Source: Alphaproteobacteria bacterium UBA6324 (GTDB lineage: Bacteria > Pseudomonadota > Alphaproteobacteria > CAAGCB01 > CAG-977). From it: a DNA stretch of 64,000 bases. Positions within the stretch are counted from its first letter, which is position 1. Every line of letters begins with the position of its first letter. The notes beneath the pieces were generated by a model that saw nothing but the letters and a program-made list of their open reading frames with translations, was not told the DNA's origin and did not search any database. The stretch covers positions 112,753 to 176,752 of the forward strand of contig DJSW01000007.1 in NCBI GenBank assembly GCA_002439085.1, read 5' to 3'. The translations under genes and the position numbers were made by a program. Of the stretch, positions 47,208 through 57,256 are shown piece after piece.

Positions 47208-49703
47208 TTACAGAAAACGCCCCGTCGCGCTCGCGGGACAGGATTTGACCGCGTCGGGCGTTCCCGCGACGACGATTTCGCCGCCCGCCGCGCCGCCGCC
47301 GGGGCCCATGTCGATGATGTAATCGGCCGTCCGGATCACGTCCAAATCGTGTTCGATCACGATCACCGTCGCTCCGTTTTCGATCAAGGCGTCAAACACG
47401 CCCAGCAGCACCCGCACGTCCAGCGGATGCAGCCCGATCGTCGGTTCGTCGAACACGAACACGGCGTCCGATTGCGCCCTGCCCGTTTCGCCGGCCAGTT
47501 TCAGGCGCTGCGCCTCGCCGCCGGACAGCCCCGGCGTTTCCTCGCCCAGCGTCAGATACCCCAGCCCCAAATCGGCCAGCGTTTTCAATCGCGGATAAAC
47601 GTTTTTCATATCCTTGCAAAAATCCATCGCCGCCGAAACGTCCAAAGCCATCAGTTCGGGCATGGAAAGCGTCGCCCCGCCTTTGTTCGCCAGCCGGAAT
47701 TCGGACGCCGCCCGCGCGTACCTGCCGCCGCGACATTCGGGGCACGGGATTTCCACGTCCGGCAGAAACTGCACGTCCAGATTGACGACGCCCGTTCCGT
47801 CGCAAACGGGACAGCGCAAGCTTCCCGTGTTATAGGAAAAATCGCCGGCCGTCAGCCCCGCCCGTTTCGCGTCCGGCGTTTTGGCGTACAGCTTGCGCAA
47901 TTCGTCGTGAACGTTGGCATAGGTCGCGACCGTCGAACGCACGTTGACGCCGACGGGCGTCGCGTCGATCAGCTTGACCTGCCGGATGCCGTCCGCGGTG
48001 ATGGAAACGACGTGTTCGGGCATTTTTCCCGCGCCGTTTTTCGCCGCCAAAGCGGGGACGAGGCTTTCCAAAACCATGGTCGTTTTGCCCGATCCCGACA
48101 CCCCCGTCACGACGGTCAGCCGCCCTTTGGGGATTTCGACTTTCAATGCCTTGACGGTATGGATCGGCGAAGTTTTCATAACGATCCGGCCGTTGGCGAA
48201 CATATCGCGCGCGGCGGTTTCCGCCCCGCCCCGCGCCGCCGTTTTTCCGCCCAGAAAAGCGCCGATGACGGAATTTTCGTCCGCCGCGACACCGGCGACC
48301 GTCCCTTGGGCGATCACGCGTCCGCCGTTCGCCCCCGCCCGCGGCCCCATTTCGATGATCCAATCGGATTCTTTGAGGATTTGCGTGTCATGATCGACCA
48401 GAACGACGCTGTTGCCGTCCGCCGCCAGATCGTGAATCACGCCGTTCAGCCCCGCGATGTTCAGCGGGTGCAACCCGATGGACGGTTCGTCCAGCACATA
48501 CATGACGCCCGTCGTCCGGTTGCGCACGGCGCGCGCCAGCTGCATCCTCTGCCGTTCGCCCGTGGACAGGGTGCATGACGCGCGATCCATCGACAGGTAC
48601 GACAGCCCCAATTCCGTCAGCCGCTTGGCCGGAACGGCAAAGGATTCGCAAATGTTTTCCGCCATTTTCCGCATTTCGGCGGGCAATGCGTCGGGAACGC
48701 CCGCGACCCAAGCGGACAGATCGGACAGCGGCATTTTGCACGCTTCGTCCAATCCGATGCCGCGCAGTTTCGGCTGGCGCGCGCGGTCGGACAAACGGGT
48801 GCCGCCGCAATCGGGGCAAACGTCTTCTTTTAAAAACTTTTCAACGCGCTTCATACCTTTTTCGTCTTTGACTTTCGCCAAAGCGTTTTCCACGGTGTAA
48901 ACGGCGTTGTAATAGGTGAAGTCCAACTCGCCCGCCTGATTTGACGATTTGGCTTTGTACAGAATGTGTTTCTTTTCGGCCGGACCGTGAAAAACGATGT
49001 CCTTTTCCCGATCGGTCAGATCGCGGAACGGCACGTTTGTGCGCACGCCCATCGCGCGGCAAACATCCGTCATCAACGACCACATCAAACTGTTCCACGG
49101 CGCGACCGCTCCGCCGTCGATCGTCAGGGAATCGTCGGGAACCAGCGTCGTTTCATCCACCGTCCTGACCAATCCCGTGCCGCCGCACCGTTTGCAGGCG
49201 CCCTGCCCGTTAAAGGACAGTTCCTCGGCGGACGGGGCGAAAAAACGCGCGCCGCACACGGGACAAACCAATTCCCTGCCCGCCGCGACCGCCAAAGACG
49301 GTTCCAGATAATGCCCGTTCGGACAGCGATGATTCGCCAGCCGCGAAAACATCAAACGGACGGAATTCAACAGCTCCGTCCCCGTGCCGAAAGTGGAGCG
49401 CATCCCCGGAACGGCGGGTCTTTGGTGCAAAGCCAGCGCGGCGGGGACGTACAGCACTTCGTCAACGTCGGCTTTGGCCGCCTGTGTCATGCGTCGGCGG
49501 GTATAGGCGGACAGCGCGTCCAAATAACGGCGCGATCCCTCGGCGTACAAAACACCCAAGGCCAGAGAAGACTTGCCCGACCCCGACACGCCCGCTATGC
49601 CGACGATTTTGTTCAGCGGAACATCCACATCAATGTTTTTCAGATTATGCACCCGCGCGCCGCGAATTTGCACCGCAACCGGCCGGTTGTCCGCATCGTT
49701 CAT
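47208..49703 (-). CDS. Class II UvrA-like excinuclease ABC protein
   Basis: 831 residues, shorter than UvrA (923) because the part that binds UvrB is reduced. Two ABC halves: Walker [12 protein letters not shown] (about 36-46) and GVSGSGKTT (about 539-547), signatures LSTGERQRMQLA and [11 protein letters not shown], two DEP motifs. Zinc knuckles are CPVC...CKRC and CPDC in the first half and CPVC...CPEC in the second. Such UvrA2/DrrC-type proteins are linked to tolerance of DNA-binding drugs, without need for UvrB. Last of three genes inserted between adk and rpsM; 12 bp after the acyltransferase. Confidence 0.9.
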   Translation of the reverse strand: MNDADNRPVAVQIRGARVHNLKNIDVDVPLNKIVGIAGVSGSGKSSLALGVLYAEGSRRYLDALSAYTRRRMTQAAKADVDEVLYVPAALALHQRPAVPGMRSTFGTGTELLNSVRLMFSRLANHRCPNGHYLEPSLAVAAGRELVCPVCGARFFAPSAEELSFNGQGACKRCGGTGLVRTVDETTLVPDDSLTIDGGAVAPWNSLMWSLMTDVCRAMGVRTNVPFRDLTDREKDIVFHGPAEKKHILYKAKSSNQAGELDFTYYNAVYTVENALAKVKDEKGMKRVEKFLKEDVCPDCGGTRLSDRARQPKLRGIGLDEACKMPLSDLSAWVAGVPDALPAEMRKMAENICESFAVPAKRLTELGLSYLSMDRASCTLSTGERQRMQLARAVRNRTTGVMYVLDEPSIGLHPLNIAGLNGVIHDLAADGNSVVLVDHDTQILKESDWIIEMGPRAGANGGRVIAQGTVAGVAADENSVIGAFLGGKTAARGGAETAARDMFANGRIVMKTSPIHTVKALKVEIPKGRLTVVTGVSGSGKTTMVLESLVPALAAKNGAGKMPEHVVSITADGIRQVKLIDATPVGVNVRSTVATYANVHDELRKLYAKTPDAKRAGLTAGDFSYNTGSLRCPVCDGTGVVNLDVQFLPDVEIPCPECRGGRYARAASEFRLANKGGATLSMPELMALDVSAAMDFCKDMKNVYPRLKTLADLGLGYLTLGEETPGLSGGEAQRLKLAGETGRAQSDAVFVFDEPTIGLHPLDVRVLLGVFDALIENGATVIVIEHDLDVIRTADYIIDMGPGGGAAGGEIVVAGTPDAVKSCPASATGRFL

Positions 49704-49715
49704 CGCATCCCCGCA

Positions 49716-51110
49716 TCAACGCCATTTGTTTTTCAACCACGCGGACGCCGGAATTTCGACATACCGCCACACCGCCCAACCGAAAAGGCAACTGTATAAA
49801 ACGGTCAAAACCGCCGTTGTCGCCGGATCGGCCGCGGCGACGGCCGGATACTTCGTCCGCCAGTTTTCAACCATGTCGTGAACCACCAGCATATGCGTCA
49901 TGTAAATCGCAAAGGAACAGGCCGCGATTTTCGCAAACACCGGCTTTTCAAAAAATCGGGAAACGCACCCGCGGCGCAGCACGAACAACAGGATCAGCGC
50001 GGCAAAAGCCGCTATGGCCGTGATCGTGTTTTCCGGATACAACGCTTTGACGAAAACCGTTCCGGCCGAATAAAACAGGACGCCCGCCTCCGCCAGCGAA
50101 TAAAGCGGGTTCGGCCGGCCGTCGGGCGCGTTCTTTGCGCTTTCGATCCGGAAAACGCGCGCCACGAAATACCCCAGCCCGATTCCCGCGATGCCGCGCG
50201 GCAGCCGCGCCCAGCCGTATTTGTTCATCCATGAGTACGCGGCAAAGGTCAGCACGCCGAAAACGATGTCGTTGTATTTTTCCGGAAACGTTTTCATCAT
50301 GCAAAAATAAAACAGCCCCACCCAGAACAAAACGCCCAGATACCAGCTTTGCTCCGGCATCGCGGGCGTGATCCAAACCTGCATAAACAGCAGGCTTTGC
50401 AGCAACGGGATCAGCTTCAGCTTTCCGATCGCGCAAAACAGCGTCAACGGCGCGAAATGCGCGAATTTCGATTTGACGAATCCGGCGACCGTTTTGGCGG
50501 GATTAAACGTCAGCGTCAGGAAAAATCCCGACAGGATGAAAAAGAACTCCACCCCCAGCCAGCCGGCCGAATACAGTTTCAGCGCGCCGCAAGTATGTTC
50601 GCACACGACGCCGACGGTGAACACCAACCGCAAAAATTCGACATTTTTTATCGCCGGTGTTTTGTCGCCGAAAACGCTTTTCCGCCCCGTCACGGTATAG
50701 ATTGCGCAAAACAGGAAAAACGCCAGCAACAGAAAGACTTTGATGTCAAAACGGATTTTCGGTTTCAGGGACAGGTTTTTCAGCGCTTCGCCGTCCGTCA
50801 CATTCAGATTTAACGTCCCTTTTCCCGAAATATGAACCGAACGGACTTTCGCGCTTTCGGCAAACGCCAATTCATTGATTCCATTTGAAAAAATCCTGAT
50901 TGACGCGTGTCCGCCCTCTTTAACGGTAAACGGAATTTCGCGCATCGGCGCGCCGACGGACGGCCGGTACGAAACCGCCGTTTCCGTCCCCGCGGGCGCG
51001 TCCGCGGTCACGGTCGCCTTGTACATGGAATCCACATAAAGCGGTTCGGCCAAAAACAACAAAACGGCCGTCAGCACCAACGCCGCCAGTTTCCCTTTGC
51101 CCATTTTCAA
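49716..51110 (-). CDS. Acyltransferase-3 family membrane protein
   Basis: 464 residues. A first helix (about 6-25) is followed by a periplasmic beta domain (to about 120), then ten helices of the OafA/YrhL acyltransferase-3 type: EFLRLVFTVGVVCEHTCGAL, with the conserved His, and WLGVEFFFILSGFFLTL. It would acetylate or succinylate a cell-surface sugar. The exported N-terminal domain before the helices is unusual; SGNH-type fusions usually have theirs at the C-terminus. Between the metallopeptidase-like gene (24 bp) and the UvrA-like gene (12 bp). Confidence 0.82.
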   Translation of the reverse strand: MKMGKGKLAALVLTAVLLFLAEPLYVDSMYKATVTADAPAGTETAVSYRPSVGAPMREIPFTVKEGGHASIRIFSNGINELAFAESAKVRSVHISGKGTLNLNVTDGEALKNLSLKPKIRFDIKVFLLLAFFLFCAIYTVTGRKSVFGDKTPAIKNVEFLRLVFTVGVVCEHTCGALKLYSAGWLGVEFFFILSGFFLTLTFNPAKTVAGFVKSKFAHFAPLTLFCAIGKLKLIPLLQSLLFMQVWITPAMPEQSWYLGVLFWVGLFYFCMMKTFPEKYNDIVFGVLTFAAYSWMNKYGWARLPRGIAGIGLGYFVARVFRIESAKNAPDGRPNPLYSLAEAGVLFYSAGTVFVKALYPENTITAIAAFAALILLFVLRRGCVSRFFEKPVFAKIAACSFAIYMTHMLVVHDMVENWRTKYPAVAAADPATTAVLTVLYSCLFGWAVWRYVEIPASAWLKNKWR

Positions 51111-51134
51111 TCCTTTATATTTGATAAAACCGGA

Positions 51135-52433
51135 TCAGCCGTGAACATTCGCAGCGCGGCGCAGCATCGCGGTTTGAACGGCGGCGACGTTGCGCGCCTC
51201 TTTCAGCAACGCGCCCTGCAATTCGCGATCCGAAGCGCGGCGCGCCAGAACGACCACTTTGTTTTTGGGATCGCGGACGGAAACGGCCTTGCCCAGACTT
51301 TCCATCGCAAGGGAATATCCCGCCTTTTGCAACGCTTCCAACTCTTTTTTGGCGCGCGCATCCTGACAAACATTGTTGACGATATGATTCAACCGCCGTT
51401 TTTCCAGCAAAGAGCCTTCTTTTTCAAAATCGACCTCGGCTTTCAAATCGCGGAAAAACGTCTGCTTGTATTCGCCGGAAAACACCCGTTTCAGCAAACC
51501 GACGCTTTCGCGGGCGGAAATTCCCCCGTCGCGCACCTTTAAATCCGCATATGTTTGATCCGGCGCGCGCCCCGTTTTTTCAAAACGCGCCTGATAGAAC
51601 TTTTCCGCCGATTTGCGGGTTTTGGAACCGACGGACAGTTTGTCGCGCTCCTCCAGCACGTCGGGATCGGTTGACCAGTAACACTTGCCGTCCGCGTCCG
51701 TGCAATACGTTTCGACGATTTGACGCGACGAAAGCTTTTGCCCCCCCGGCATTTTGGAAAAATTACCCGATTTGACGACGGCATCCATTTCGTCAATCAG
51801 ATAGGAACGTTCGTATTCCTCGGTGATCGACGGGTTTTCAAACCACCCGTTGAACGCGGCGCGCAACATCGCGGGCGTGACTTTCCCCGACGAATCGGCT
51901 TTGGCGGCGAACCCCGAAACGATCAGCGCATCCCTGTCGGCACTGGCGGCGTACGGCGCGTTGTTGCCCGTGTTTTGCTTGATTTCGTAACACGCGGCGA
52001 TCGCGACCGCCTCGGCGTCGGCCTCCGCCGCGCGGTAAAGCTTCAGTTCCGTCGCAAATTCGCTGTTTCCCCGCTCCGTTTTCCACGGGGCGCGGATGTC
52101 CTGCTGAGCGTGGCGCGATTCGTGAACCAGCGTCGCGACCAAATCCTCGTTCGGCATGGACGGGTTGAGAAGAATACGCTTGTTTTCGGGTTCGCAAGCC
52201 CCCAGCGCCCCGAACATATGCTCCATTTCCAGCGTATATCCGGCGTCGCAAGCTTCCTGTAAAATCTTTTTGCCGGTCGGGGATCCTTTGGCAACCGTGT
52301 TGACAAGATACGCCAGCCGGTTCTTTTGTTCCTGACTTTCGCCGATCAAATCGAACTTAACCAGCGGTTCTTCCCATTTCAGGGACGCCGCGGATTGCCG
52401 CAATTCTTCTCTAGCTTCGTCAAGCATACCCAT
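51135..52433 (-). CDS. HExxH metallopeptidase-like protein with a degenerate second copy
   Basis: 432 residues, no signal peptide. The motif LVHESRHAQQD (about residue 103) is an HExxH zinc site, with RAAEADAEAVA about 30 residues later offering a third ligand, as in gluzincins. The C-terminal third repeats the N-terminal domain: RLAYLVNTVAKG aligns with RLNHIVNNVCQD, AGYTLEME with AGYSLAME, and LVHESRH with LLKEARN. The second copy has therefore lost its metal residues. The family is unknown to me. It lies 37 bp after adk; start ATG 52433 with GGAG 7 bp upstream. Confidence 0.7.
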   Translation of the reverse strand: MGMLDEAREELRQSAASLKWEEPLVKFDLIGESQEQKNRLAYLVNTVAKGSPTGKKILQEACDAGYTLEMEHMFGALGACEPENKRILLNPSMPNEDLVATLVHESRHAQQDIRAPWKTERGNSEFATELKLYRAAEADAEAVAIAACYEIKQNTGNNAPYAASADRDALIVSGFAAKADSSGKVTPAMLRAAFNGWFENPSITEEYERSYLIDEMDAVVKSGNFSKMPGGQKLSSRQIVETYCTDADGKCYWSTDPDVLEERDKLSVGSKTRKSAEKFYQARFEKTGRAPDQTYADLKVRDGGISARESVGLLKRVFSGEYKQTFFRDLKAEVDFEKEGSLLEKRRLNHIVNNVCQDARAKKELEALQKAGYSLAMESLGKAVSVRDPKNKVVVLARRASDRELQGALLKEARNVAAVQTAMLRRAANVHG

Positions 52434-52470
52434 GGTGCACCTCCCCTGCCGGAAACAGATTTATCGAGAA

Positions 52471-53133
52471 TTATTGACCGACGATCTTCTTGATCTTCTC
52501 GGCAACCTCGTCCACGCCGCCCGTGCCGTCAATCGTTTCCAGCAACCCTTCATGCTGATAATACGGCAAAACCGGCGTCGTCATCATGCGGTACGTTTTC
52601 AACCGGCTGACCACCGTCTGCCAGTTGTCGTCCGGACGGCGGATGAAATTCGATCCGCCACATTCGTCGCACTTGCCAAACACTTTGGTCGGTTTCAGCG
52701 TGTCGTGGTACATCGCCCCGCAATCCGCGCAGGAAAAACGACCGATGATGCGCTGGATGATCATATCGTCGGGGACTTGGATTTCAATCACATGATCCAA
52801 CCTCCGCCCTTTTTCAAACAGCATTTCATCCAAAGCCTTGGCCTGCGGCAACGTGCGCGGGAAACCGTCCAGAATGAATCCCTCTTTGCAATCGGGTTCG
52901 TCCAGCCGTTCGGAAATGATCGAAATGATCATTTCATCGGGAACAAAGTTGCCCTTGTCGATCAAGGCCTTCGCCTGCAAACCGACCGGCGTCCCCGCGC
53001 GTCCGGCGTTTCTTAACATCTCGCCCGTCGATAAATGGGGAATCCCCAGCCGGTCACGCAGCAAACGCGCCTGTGTTCCTTTGCCGCCCCCCGGAGGAGC
53101 CATCAAAACAAGGTGTTTGCCGTTGCTGATCAC
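52471..53133 (-). CDS. adk: Adenylate kinase
   Basis: Interconverts ATP, ADP and AMP. 220 residues; ATP loop APPGGGKGTQ (11-20), LSTGEMLR, DGFPRTLPQA. The lid has CADC...CDEC, a four-cysteine zinc site. GTG start at 53133 overlaps the secY stop by 4 bp. Confidence 0.97.
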   Translation of the reverse strand: MISNGKHLVLMAPPGGGKGTQARLLRDRLGIPHLSTGEMLRNAGRAGTPVGLQAKALIDKGNFVPDEMIISIISERLDEPDCKEGFILDGFPRTLPQAKALDEMLFEKGRRLDHVIEIQVPDDMIIQRIIGRFSCADCGAMYHDTLKPTKVFGKCDECGGSNFIRRPDDNWQTVVSRLKTYRMMTTPVLPYYQHEGLLETIDGTGGVDEVAEKIKKIVGQ

Positions 53134-54482
53134 TTCAGACGTCCTTTAAGCTTTGCCTTGCGCATCAAACCTTCGTACTGGTGCGCGATCAAATGGGATT
53201 GGATCTGCGTGGCAAAATCCATCGTGACGGAAACGACGATCAGCAAAGTGGTGCCGCCCAAAACGAACGGAATGGAATATTTTGCGATCATGATTTCAGG
53301 GAAACAGCAGATCACGGCCAGATAAAGCGATCCCAAAACCGTCAGACGCGTCAAAACGTAATCCAGATATTCGGCCGTGCTTTTCCCCGGACGGATGCCC
53401 GCGATGAAACCGCCGTGGCGTTTCAGGTTGTCCGCCGTGTCTTCGGGATTGAACACGACCGCCGTGTAAAAGAACGTGAAGAAGATGATCAAACCCGCGT
53501 ACAGCGCCAGATACAGCGGCTGCCCGTGTGCCAAAACGGTGGACAGCGTCACGATCCAATCGGGACTGTTGCCGCTGTTAACTGAAAAATTAACGATTGT
53601 CATCGGCAACAACAGCAAAGAGCTGGCGAAGATCGGCGGAATGACGCCCGTCGGGTTCAATTTCAACGGCAGATGCGAACTTTCGCTGTTCATCATGCGT
53701 CCTGCCATCTGGCGTTTCGGATATTGAATCAGAATACGACGCTGGGCGCGTTCAAAAAACACGACAAAGAACACCAACGCTACGGCGATCGCCAAAACAG
53801 CCAACAAAGCAAACGTTGACAGCGATCCCGCGCGCGCCAATTCAAACGTTTGCGCCAATCCCATCGGGATGCCGGCGACGATACCGGCCGTGATGATCAG
53901 CGACGAACCGTTGCCGACGCCGCGCGACGTGATCTGGTCGCCCAGCCAAACGATGAACATCGTACCGCCCAGCAAGGAAACAACCGTCGTAAAGCGAAAC
54001 CACGCCCCCGGATTCAAAACCGCGGACGTGCCGGCCGATCCGACCATGGCTTCCAACCCGATCGCCAGACCGTAAGCCTGCACGATCGTGATCAAAACCG
54101 TCAGATAACGCGTGTACTGCGTCATTTTGCGCTGTCCCGCCTCGCCCTCTTTTTTCAAAGCGATCAGGGACGGCAACACGGACGCCGCCAGCTGCACGAT
54201 AATCGACGCCGAAATGTACGGCATAATGTTTAAAGCAAATAACGTCATACGGGACAACGCACCGCCCGTAAACATATTGAACATCCCCAAAATGCCGCCG
54301 GCCTGTCTAGTGAAGATGTCGTCCAACACCATGGAATTGATCCCCGGCAGGGGGATGAACGTTCCCAAACGATAAACAATCATGGCGCCCAACGTAAACA
54401 AAAGACGCTTCTGCAAATCAGTCGCTTTCGCAAAAGTTTCCCATCCCAGACCGCTAGCCATTCTATCCACTTGAGAAGCCAT
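53130..54482 (-). CDS. secY: Protein translocase subunit SecY
   Basis: Channel of the Sec translocon; 450 residues, ten membrane helices. LGTFIPLPGINS, GGILGMFNMFTGGAL, GNGSSLIITAGI and the cytoplasmic loop RRILIQYPKRQ are diagnostic. ATG 54482 gives the usual opening; a GTG 15 bp earlier is less likely. Its Shine-Dalgarno is weak. Confidence 0.96.
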   Translation of the reverse strand: MASQVDRMASGLGWETFAKATDLQKRLLFTLGAMIVYRLGTFIPLPGINSMVLDDIFTRQAGGILGMFNMFTGGALSRMTLFALNIMPYISASIIVQLAASVLPSLIALKKEGEAGQRKMTQYTRYLTVLITIVQAYGLAIGLEAMVGSAGTSAVLNPGAWFRFTTVVSLLGGTMFIVWLGDQITSRGVGNGSSLIITAGIVAGIPMGLAQTFELARAGSLSTFALLAVLAIAVALVFFVVFFERAQRRILIQYPKRQMAGRMMNSESSHLPLKLNPTGVIPPIFASSLLLLPMTIVNFSVNSGNSPDWIVTLSTVLAHGQPLYLALYAGLIIFFTFFYTAVVFNPEDTADNLKRHGGFIAGIRPGKSTAEYLDYVLTRLTVLGSLYLAVICCFPEIMIAKYSIPFVLGGTTLLIVVSVTMDFATQIQSHLIAHQYEGLMRKAKLKGRLK

Positions 54483-54559
54483 TTTCTTTATTTCCACTAA
54501 TTTCTAAATTAAAAACGCGCAAAAGAGGGTTCCCCCTCTTTTGCATTTTTTCGACCGGA

Positions 54560-55018
54560 TTATTCGGCGATGATAACCTGACCGCCGACTTTTTCCACGG
54601 CCGCTTTCGCGGATTCCGTGGAACCGGCGACCTTGATGGTCACTTTCGCCGTCAGTTCACCGTTGCCCAACAGACGCAGACCGTCGAAGGTCTGCTTCAC
54701 AACGCCGGCTTCGCGCAGAACGTCAACGTTGATTTCCTTGGACGCGTCAACCACGCCCTTGTCAATCGCCGCCTGCAAACGTCCCAGATTGATTTCCGCG
54801 TATTTGTTCGCGAAAATGTTATTGAAGCCGCGTTTCGGCAAACGACGGTAAAGGGGCATCTGCCCGCCTTCAAAACCGTTGATTGCCACGCCTGTACGAG
54901 CCGTCTGACCTTTTCCGCCGCGACCGCCTGTTTTGCCTTTGCCGCTGCCGATACCGCGGCAGATGCGCATACGGCCTTTGCGGGCGCCGTCGTTATCACG
55001 AATTTCATTCAGTTTCAT
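54560..55018 (-). CDS. rplO: 50S ribosomal protein L15
   Basis: 152 residues; [14 protein letters not shown] start and the glycine-rich [15 protein letters not shown] that threads through 23S rRNA. Standard spc order between rpmD and secY. Confidence 0.97.
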   Translation of the reverse strand: MKLNEIRDNDGARKGRMRICRGIGSGKGKTGGRGGKGQTARTGVAINGFEGGQMPLYRRLPKRGFNNIFANKYAEINLGRLQAAIDKGVVDASKEINVDVLREAGVVKQTFDGLRLLGNGELTAKVTIKVAGSTESAKAAVEKVGGQVIIAE

Positions 55019-55082
55019 TTTCTTAACTCGCTTTTGTTAAACCGACTGTGCGCCGTCCGTTTCCAAACGGCGCACCCGCCGA

Positions 55083-55268
55083 TTATTCCTCAACCACAGT
55101 CACCAGGTGGGCGACTTTAGTGATCATGCCGCGCACGGCAGGCGTATCCTGCAGCACTTTTTCGGCATTCATCTTTTTCAGACCCAGACCCAACATCGTC
55201 GCGCGCTGGACTTTCGTCGCGCCGATGATGCTGCCCGTCTGTTTGACCTTAATCGTTTTTTCAGCCAT
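55083..55268 (-). CDS. rpmD: 50S ribosomal protein L30
   Basis: 61 residues; [22 protein letters not shown] and GLKKMN are typical. Follows rpsE by 4 bp. Confidence 0.96.
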   Translation of the reverse strand: MAEKTIKVKQTGSIIGATKVQRATMLGLGLKKMNAEKVLQDTPAVRGMITKVAHLVTVVEE

Positions 55269-55272
55269 TGTC

Positions 55273-55890
55273 TTACTCCTTCACGACCGCGGCGTTCGCA
55301 CCGTCGCGCGCGGCGACGACGTCGCCGACTTTCTTACCGCGCTTGGCAGCGATCATACGGGGGGAATTGACCATTTTCAAAGCGGCGAACGTCGCCTTGA
55401 TCATGTTGTGCGGGTTCTGGGAACCGATCGACTTTGCAACAATGTCCTGAATGCCCATCGTTTCAAAAACGGCGCGCATCGGGCCGCCCGCGATGATACC
55501 CGTACCGGCGGGAGCCGTTCTCAGAACAACTTCACCGGCGCCGTATCTGCCGCGCGCGTCATGATGCAACGTCCGCCCTTCACGCAAAGGAATGCGGATC
55601 ATTTCGCGTTTGGCCTTTTCCGTCGCTTTGCGGATCGCTTCGGGAACTTCGCGCGCCTTGCCGGAAGCAAATCCGACGCGGCCGCGCTGGTCACCGACGA
55701 CGACCAAAGCGGCAAAAGCCATGCGGCGACCGCCTTTTACGGTCTTCGCAACGCGGTTGACATACACGAGCTTATCAACGATTTCGTCCATTTCACGGTC
55801 GCGATCGTTGCGCTGATCAGCGCGTTCACGATCGTTTTCGCGTTCTTTTTCACCGCCGCGGCGGCGTTCTGTATTAGGTGTGCGTGCCAT
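55273..55890 (-). CDS. rpsE: 30S ribosomal protein S5
   Basis: 205 residues, with an Arg/Glu-rich N-terminal extension of about 30 before the domain [20 protein letters not shown]. The S5 fold follows, with [20 protein letters not shown]. The extension occurs in other alphaproteobacteria. Confidence 0.96.
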   Translation of the reverse strand: MARTPNTERRRGGEKERENDRERADQRNDRDREMDEIVDKLVYVNRVAKTVKGGRRMAFAALVVVGDQRGRVGFASGKAREVPEAIRKATEKAKREMIRIPLREGRTLHHDARGRYGAGEVVLRTAPAGTGIIAGGPMRAVFETMGIQDIVAKSIGSQNPHNMIKATFAALKMVNSPRMIAAKRGKKVGDVVAARDGANAAVVKE

Positions 55891-55904
55891 AATTACCTTT
55901 TCCT

Positions 55905-56267
55905 TTAGAATGACAAACCGGCTTCACGGGCGGCTTCCGCCAACGCTTTCACACGGCCGTGATAGACATAACCGCCGCGGTCAAAAACAACTTCTTTGAC
56001 ACCGGCTGCCAGAGCACGTTCCGCGATCAGCTTGCCGACCACAGTGGCGGCGGCGACCGTGGCGCCATTTTTCACAGAAGCTTTGACTTCTTTTTCAACC
56101 GTCGAAGCGGCCGCCAAAGTCTTGCCTTCCTTGTCGTCAATGACCTGCCCGTAAATATGCTGTCCCGAACGGAATACGGACAACCGCAAACGTCCGGCGG
56201 ATTTACGCCGCAGGGAAGCGCGGGTACGGATGCGACGGCCTTCAAATTGCAATCTTGCCTTACTCAT
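55905..56267 (-). CDS. rplR: 50S ribosomal protein L18
   Basis: 120 residues; binds 5S r[21 protein letters not shown] and [26 protein letters not shown] are conserved. Confidence 0.96.
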   Translation of the reverse strand: MSKARLQFEGRRIRTRASLRRKSAGRLRLSVFRSGQHIYGQVIDDKEGKTLAAASTVEKEVKASVKNGATVAAATVVGKLIAERALAAGVKEVVFDRGGYVYHGRVKALAEAAREAGLSF

Positions 56268-56279
56268 TTTCGTTCCCCC

Positions 56280-56816
56280 TTACTTCTTCTTACCTTCTTT
56301 ACGCAGGATGTATTCACCCTCGTATTTGATGCCTTTGCCCTTATAGGGTTCGGGCGGCCGTTTGGCGCGGATCACCGCGGCGAACTGCCCGACGACCTGC
56401 TTGTCAACGCCGGAAATTTCGACATTCGTCGGCGTCGCGCACGTCACTTTCAATCCGGCGGGAATTTCAAAATCGACATCATGGCTGAACCCCAAGCTCA
56501 TTTTCAGGATCTTGCCCTGAACCTGCGCTTTGTAGCCGACGCCGTTGATTTCCAGCTTCTTGGAAAAACCGTCGTGAACGCCCTTGACCAGATTGTTCAG
56601 ACGGGCGCGGGTCGTTCCCCAAGAGGAACGGTTGATCCCCGTTTCGGATTTGCGCGGGGCGACCCACAGCTTGTTTTCTTCCAGCTTCAGATCGACATCG
56701 TCCGCAGCCGTATATTCCAATTCACCCAACTTCCCTTTGACTTTGACGTGCTGACCTTTAACGTCAACCGTAACGTCGGCGGGAACAATGACAGGGTATT
56801 TACCAACACGAGACAT
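56280..56816 (-). CDS. rplF: 50S ribosomal protein L6
   Basis: 178 residues from ATG 56816 (MSRVGKYPV). VGYKAQVQGKILKMSLGFSH and PPEPYKGKGIKYEGE are diagnostic. An earlier in-frame start inside rpsH is not supported. Confidence 0.96.
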   Translation of the reverse strand: MSRVGKYPVIVPADVTVDVKGQHVKVKGKLGELEYTAADDVDLKLEENKLWVAPRKSETGINRSSWGTTRARLNNLVKGVHDGFSKKLEINGVGYKAQVQGKILKMSLGFSHDVDFEIPAGLKVTCATPTNVEISGVDKQVVGQFAAVIRAKRPPEPYKGKGIKYEGEYILRKEGKKK

Positions 56817-56830
56817 ATGTAAACTCCCCC

Positions 56831-57229
56831 TTAGAACACTTTGCACAAAACTTCGCCGCCGACATTGGCCTGACGAGCTTCGTGATCGGACATGACGCCC
56901 TGCGGCGTGGACAGAACGGAAATACCCAGCCCGTTGTAGAATTTCTGCAAATCCTTGACACGGGAATAGACGCGACGCCCCGGCGTGGAAACGCGGGCGA
57001 TTTCGCTGATGACCGGACGGCCTTCAAAATATTTCAATTCAACTTTGATTTCGTCGATGCCTTTGCGGACGTTCACACGCGAATAACCGCGAATGAACCC
57101 TTCACGTTTCAGGACTTCCAGCACGTTTTCGCGCAACTTGGAAGCCGGCACCGTAATGTCGCTCTTGCGAGCCTGCTGACCGTTACGAATGCGGGTCAGC
57201 ATATCTCCCAACGGATCGGAAAATGACAT
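56831..57229 (-). CDS. rpsH: 30S ribosomal protein S8
   Basis: 132 residues; [16 protein letters not shown] at the start and [19 protein letters not shown] near the end. S8 represses the spc genes in E. coli. Confidence 0.96.
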   Translation of the reverse strand: MSFSDPLGDMLTRIRNGQQARKSDITVPASKLRENVLEVLKREGFIRGYSRVNVRKGIDEIKVELKYFEGRPVISEIARVSTPGRRVYSRVKDLQKFYNGLGISVLSTPQGVMSDHEARQANVGGEVLCKVF

Positions 57230-57256
57230 GGTAGTATCTCCTTACCTAACTTGATG

